A stretch of 64,000 nt of DNA from Mangifera indica (lineage: Eukaryota > Streptophyta > Magnoliopsida > Sapindales > Anacardiaceae): the NCBI RefSeq assembly GCF_011075055.1, contig NC_058146.1, forward strand, positions 15,476,320 through 15,540,319, read 5' to 3'. The translations under genes and the position numbers were made by a program. This document shows positions 59,110 through 64,000 of the stretch, piece by piece (the first letter of the stretch is position 1; every line of letters begins with the position of its first letter). A model generated the notes under the pieces. The model worked only from the letters and a program-made list of their open reading frames with translations, was not told the DNA's origin and did no database searches.

Positions 59110-61698
59110 ATGGCAGAAACAATTGTCTCTGTTATTGCTGGGGAACTCTTGAGTAAGGTGATGTCCCTTACTTCCAAAGAAGTCTCCTTGGGATTGGGTG
59201 TCAAGAATGATGTACAAGAGCTTGCTGGCACCTTAACCACCATCAAAACTGTTCTCTTAGATGCTGAGGAGAAACAAACCCAAAATGAGAAGCTGAGAGT
59301 TTGGTTGGAAAAGCTGAAGGAGGTTTGCTATGATGTTGAAGATGTTTTGGATGAAATTGAGGTGAAAGATTTGTGTAAGCAAGTGATGAATGGTCAAAGC
59401 ATTTCAAGAAAGGTACGCCACTTTTTTTCATCTTCAAATCCAATTGTTTTTCGTTTTAGGTTGGCCTGTAAAATTAAGGAGATTAACAAAAGGTTGACAA
59501 AAATAGCTGCTGAAAAGGATGATTTTAATCTCACTTAGAAAATTTATAATAATAATATTTTAGGTTGGGAGAGAGAAACCCACTCTTTTGTGCATGCTTC
59601 AGATGTTATTGGTAGAGATAAAGACAAAGAGGAGGTTATGAAAATTTTATTGTGTCCAAGTGATGGTCATGAAAATGTTTTTGTTATTTCTATTGTTGGA
59701 ATTGGAGGTTTAGGAAAAACCACACTTGCTAAATTGGTGTATAATGATGAAAAAGTAAGTGATTATTTTAAGTTGAAAATGTGGATTTGTGTGTCGGATG
59801 AATTTTCTCTAAAAAGGCTTTTGATTGAGATTATCAATTCTGCGATTGGGCAAAAATATAATCACATGAGTATGGACCAATTGCAGACAATCCTACGTGA
59901 TATTATAAGAGATAAAAAATATTTGTTAATCTTGGATGATGTTTGGAATGAAAACTATGAGTTGTGATGTGATTTAAGAAATTTACTAATAGAGTGTGTT
60001 AGTGGAAGTAAAATCATAGTAACTACACGTAGTGATCGTGTTGCCTCAATTATGGGATCTATATCTACATACAAGTTAAAAGGTGTTTCTCTTAATCAAT
60101 GTTTGTCAGTGTTTGTTAAATATGCATTTAAAGAAGGTGAAGAAAAACAACATCCCAACCTTATAGAGATTGGAAAAGAAATTGTAAAAAAATGTAAAGG
60201 TGTTCCATTGGCAGTAAGAGCCTTAGGAAGTCTTCTTTATTCCTCAACTTTTGAACAAGATTGGATAAATGTGAGGGATACTGAGATATGGAAGTTAGAT
60301 CAAAAGGATAATAGCATTTTACATGCTCTAAGAATAAGTTATAATCATTTGTCGCCTCCTTTGAAACAATGTTTTGTCTTTTGCTCTATATTTCCAAAAG
60401 ACTTCACATTTTATGACGTTCACTTGATTGAGTTTTGGATGGCCAATGGGCTTCTCAAAGCTCACAATGAAAATGAAGATTTGGAAACTATTGGCATGCA
60501 ATATATAAAAGAATTAACGTGGAGATCTTTCTTTCAAGATATTCAAGATTTTGAAAATGGTTTCTATTCATTTAAAATACATGATCTAATGCATGATGTT
60601 GCCACATTATTGTTCCAAAATGAGGGCTTAATAGTGAAAGGGAGTAACCAAATTACTACCAAAACTTCTTATAGACATTTATTATTTCATTTGGATGCAA
60701 GTCAGGTAGAGGCTCTAAGCTTTTTACCTAACTTAGGTAATTTAAGAAGCATTACGTTTTTTACACATGTTGGAGAGAATATCACTGTTAACCAATCATT
60801 TTTAGAATTAATAGTCTCAAGATTTCAGTTTTTACGGGCATTATATTTAACTAATTTAGGTATTGAAGCAGTGCCTAAAAGAATTGGTAATCTGAAGCAT
60901 TTGAGATATTTGACTCTAGCATTTAACCCGAAAATTAAAAAACTGCCAAGTTCTATTTACAAGCTACGAAGTTTGTAATTTTTATCACTGTTTGATTGCG
61001 AGAAACTAGAAGAGTTAACCACAGATGTTAAGCACTTAATTAGTCTCAGACTGTTATTCTTAACCACAATGCAAAAGCATCTACCAAATAATGGAATTGG
61101 CCGCTTGAATTCTCTTCGATTTTTAAACATTTGCAATTGCAGCAAATTAGAATATTTGTGTGAAGATATTGGTCGCTTGAGAGTCATTCGAAGACTATGG
61201 ATTTCTGACTGTCCAAGTCTTATCTCATTACCACGTGGTGTAATAAGCCTAAGCTCATTAGAAGAACTTCGTTTGGCAAATTGTGAAAGGCTTAATCTTG
61301 ATTTGAGCATAGGATCAGATGAAGAACTCAATAGCACAGGGCCTCCCCTTCGATTGCTTGAAATTGATAATTTACCACAATTGGTGAAATTGCCGCAATG
61401 GCTTCCTCGCTGTTCGACAAACACGCTGCAAACCTTGCGTATTGGTAATTGTTCCAACTTGAAGTCGCTACCAGAGTCAATGCAAAAACTTCAAGCTCTT
61501 CGGGTTTGGAATTGTCCTGAATTGTCATCTCTACCCAAAGATATCAATCATCTCATTGCTTTGAGAGAACTAATAATTAAAGACTGCCCTAAACTGACGG
61601 AAAGATGCAAACCAGAAGGAGGTGAAGATTGGCCCAAGATTGCTCATATCCCGAAGATTAAACTTGACGGAGAGATTATCAAGTCAACCAAAAATTAG
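59110..61698 (+). pseudogene. CC-NB-ARC-LRR resistance protein, RGA type (NLR-C), three nonsense codons
   Basis: Close paralogue of NLR-B, same single-exon layout, ATG 59110 to TAG 61696-61698 (862 codons). Coiled-coil N-terminus MAETIVSVIAGELLSKVMSL; intact P-loop GIGGLGKTT at 197-205; kinase-2 [50 protein letters not shown] tail to KPEGGEDWPKIAHIPKIKLD. In-frame stops: TAG 59536-59538 (codon 143; NLR-B GAG), TGA 59965-59967 (codon 286; NLR-B TGG) and TAA 60976-60978 (codon 623; NLR-B CAA). No frameshift. NLR-C is six codons shorter overall, with small in-frame differences near 60690 and at the DEELNS segment (61318), where the QHNH residues are missing. The first stop would leave only a CC-domain peptide. 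The break positions are unrelated to those of NLR-B. Confidence 0.93.
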
Positions 61699-61754
61699 GT
61701 ACGACGAATCCATATCTCTTCTTCTTAATCAGTTAGTAGGCAAATATTCTTAAT

Positions 61755-62010
61755 CAGATAACCAAGACACAGGACCTCCTCTTCGATTGGTTCAAATCCA
61801 TGATTTACCAAAACTGGTGAAATTGCCGCAATGACTTTTTCAGTGTTCGACAAACACTTTGGGAGAATTATTCATTCATGGCAGTCCAGAATTGTCATCT
61901 CTACCAGAGGATATGAATCGTCTCAACTCTTTGAGGGAATTGGTCCAAGATTGCTGATCTCCCAAACATTCAACTTGACGAAAAGATTATCAAGTCAACC
62001 GAAAATTAGT
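61755..62010 (+). pseudogene. NLR truncated LRR tail (secondary copy, unit C)
   Basis: Short remainder of the block seen at 25141 and 45186: QDTGPPLRLVQIHDLPKLVK, LPQ then TGA at 61831-61833, and shifted pieces of SSLPEDMNRLNSL. It joins the NLR-C 3' flank directly at about 61752, so roughly 950 bases present after NLR-B are deleted here. Confidence 0.75.
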
Positions 62011-62930
62011 TATGACCGTATGACCAAACCATGTCTCTTCTTCTTCATTTGGTTTAAAATTTGTACTAATACAAAACTGATCCTATTCTTTGTTTTATCT
62101 GTATGCAGGGAAAACTTGAATCAGATGTGTGAGTTTTCAATCTCATAATTAAATTCTTCCATTTCCATTGAAATAGCCTAATTTGGAACACAAATTCCAC
62201 TAAATGACAGAAGGGGTTATTTATTTTAGTTCTTCAATGTCTTCAAGTTTTCCAGGTACAAATTATTTGTCTTTTAGATAGTACAAATTGTTGGGTTTCT
62301 TAAATATTTTCTTAGTTTTCTACTCACCTTAAAATTAACCTCATTTGTAAATATATATTGTAGGACTCATGGAGATTCAGCAGAATGGGGCAGTTAGTAA
62401 AGCATATATTCCTCTATAGTTAACAATTATAGTTCAGCCTTTACCAGTGAATATAACTTCTCATGATGTGATTTGTTTAAATAAATATTTGTGAATGTAC
62501 AGAGTTTCATGTTTATGTTTTAATTGTTTTATGGTAACACATATTTATTCCAATAAAGTTTCAGATTTTATTTCTATTTATGTTTCGATTATCACAGTTT
62601 TGTTTTTTTCTTTTTAATTTTCTCTTCCTCCTTGATGTCATCATCTCAAGATTTGAAATATAGTTTTTGCATATTCATCTTTCTTAGTAAGATATATGAT
62701 ATTTAAAACTCTTTGGTTAACTTTTAGAGCTTTGCAGACCCTTGAACATGAAATTCTAAAAAACAACTTGGAAGTCAAACATTGTTTTTATTGTGTGTGT
62801 TGATTAAAGAAAGAAACCAGCTTAGGGATCCATAATATCTTAGTTTTAATATCTGGGATCCTAAATTTTCTTATTAAAAGAAGAAAAGAAAAAATAGTTG
62901 TTGAAATTCTGTTCTGCGAAGGATTAGATT
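62011..62930 (+). repeat. Unit spacer
   Basis: Equivalent of 25589-26515 and 45666-46480. No gene supported. Confidence 0.55.
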
Positions 62931-64000
62931 ACAGGGTGTTCATATTTGTGATGCAAAACAATGTCTTTATGATTGCCGGTAATGTCCTTGGATTGAGCTG
63001 TCTTCAGAGAAACTTGGCCTATAATAAAAGTGCTCCACACTGTAAGCTGCTTTTTTTTTTTTTTTCCGGTGTTTGATTTTTTTTTTTTTTCCTTAGCTGA
63101 TTCATTCAATACTGATCAATCTTCCTTTCCCCCTGGCTATCTGACATCAAAGAATATAAAAGTTTACAGACAACGGAAGTTAATAGTGTAATTCCATGAG
63201 TGTCTCTTTTTGTTTATGTGGGTCTTCTTTAATAGTTTTTTCCCTTTCTGCAGGGATTTGGTTTTCAACAACTTAATTGTCAAATCCCAAGTGCTTTATT
63301 TTAGTTTTTTTTCTTATCCTTATTTTTCCGTTTAGCATACATAATTTTGTTTGTTGTCTCAATGGCCAGGCTTCTTGGAAACAAGGGCCTATCAGGAACC
63401 ATTCCTCAGCAGAAGGCTGTATATCTTAAAAAAATGTGAGCTTTAGCTTCAGTTTTCTTGAGAATTATGCATATATATCATGTCAAATTAGATGGATGTT
63501 ATATGTCAATATTTGTTATATCTTCCTTGAAAGTTTTAGATGTTCAAATGTCAAAGAGGTATTGGTGCCCAACGCTTTGTGAATAGATTAAGAAGAAAAA
63601 GAAATGGATCTTATCATACAAACTGAAGAAGAATGAAAAATGCACCACTGCTACAAATATGTATTTTGGAATTAGGCCATCCCATTAAATTTTAAAAATC
63701 TTGACTATAATTGTAAGCACTCTCTTGTTACGAGTAATTGATGAAAGTAATTGAAAGTCTTGATTGAATAGTTTCTTTCCAGATTTATATGCGTATGTTT
63801 CCTATTCATCTGGTGTTTAAAATTCTATTTTGTGGAGACTTATCTTACAATTATTTCTCGAGTTTTGATTTGATGTACCACATCCCTAGCAAGTATACTT
63901 CATACTTCGAAGTATAATTGATCTTTGCATTGGACTGAACAGGAATCTAGTGGCCAGCAATTTCATGTTTGACAGCTCAAACATCTGGTTGGTTTTAGTT
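62931..64000 (+). pseudogene. Malectin LRR-RLK, degenerate exon series (unit C, runs off the window)
   Basis: Exon remnants AGNVLGLSCLQRNLAYNKSA (62975; no stop here, unlike unit B), a truncated LRR exon near 63135 (SDIKEYKSLQT), FNNLIVKSQVL (63262) and LLGNKGLSGTIPQQKAVYLK (63371). The segment then follows the unit-B intron to the window end (GAATCTAGTGGCCAGCAATTTCATG at 63942, as at 48321). The malectin and kinase parts would lie beyond 64000. About 60 bases between the LRR exons are deleted relative to B. Confidence 0.65.

Noticed and set aside
60957..61457. Minus-strand frame of 166 codons opposite the NLR-C LRR.
   Set aside because: Leu/Ser-rich shadow of the LRR coding strand; equivalent antisense frames in NLR-B are cut differently.

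Overview
The window looks like nuclear DNA of a dicot-type flowering plant. It is very AT-rich, its genes have GT-AG introns, and it carries single-exon coiled-coil NB-LRR (CNL) resistance-gene copies, a malectin-type LRR receptor kinase family, LRR receptor-like protein (RLP) remnants and Mutator-like transposons. I cannot name the species. Only one gene looks intact (a two-exon SKP1-like gene at 12623-13653). Almost everything else recognisable is a broken or partial gene.

The main architecture is a tandem array of one composite unit, in varying states of decay. In + orientation the unit is: an AT-rich block 'R' of roughly 3-4 kb that ends in the conserved NLR upstream region; a CNL gene; a truncated second copy of its LRR 3' end; degenerate exons of a malectin LRR-RLK; an RLP C-terminal fragment on the minus strand; and an AT-rich block 'M' with a ~60-bp minisatellite. 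Copies: NLR upstream remnant only (2740-2990); R1+M1 joined directly with the whole gene body missing (3449-7990); R2 + SKP1 + NLR LRR tail + RLK pieces (8180-18090); truncated LRR + RLK + RLP + M2 (24780-31875); R3 + NLR-B + truncated LRR + RLK + RLP + M3 (38041-54018); R4 + NLR-C + truncated LRR + RLK (54832 to the window end).

The two full-length NLRs (41770-44376 and 59110-61698) are closely similar. Each keeps one uninterrupted register but carries three in-frame stop codons, all at different places. NLR-B also has a Gly-to-Glu change in the P-loop.

Scattered around the array are pieces of unrelated housekeeping genes: the 3' end of MOR1/XMAP215 (83-1549), a THO complex subunit 1 piece (18118-18374) and a KUP/HAK potassium transporter piece (24062-24582). 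A minus-strand receptor-kinase catalytic region (19801-21500) is broken at its HRD motif.

Mobile DNA includes a 6.2-kb Mutator-like element (31876-38040) with ~115-bp terminal inverted repeats, a 9-bp target-site duplication, a decayed mudrA-like transposase (minus) and a DUF1985-type gene (plus). A non-autonomous TIR element (54019-54831) sits at nearly the same position in the neighbouring unit. There are also TIR/MITE candidates at 22897-23327 and 47327-47882, and an old A-tailed insertion shared by two units. No tRNA, rRNA or CRISPR was seen. The most interesting themes are the co-amplified NLR+RLK+RLP unit, the SKP1 gene sitting behind an NLR-type upstream region, and the nonsense-only decay of the NLRs.
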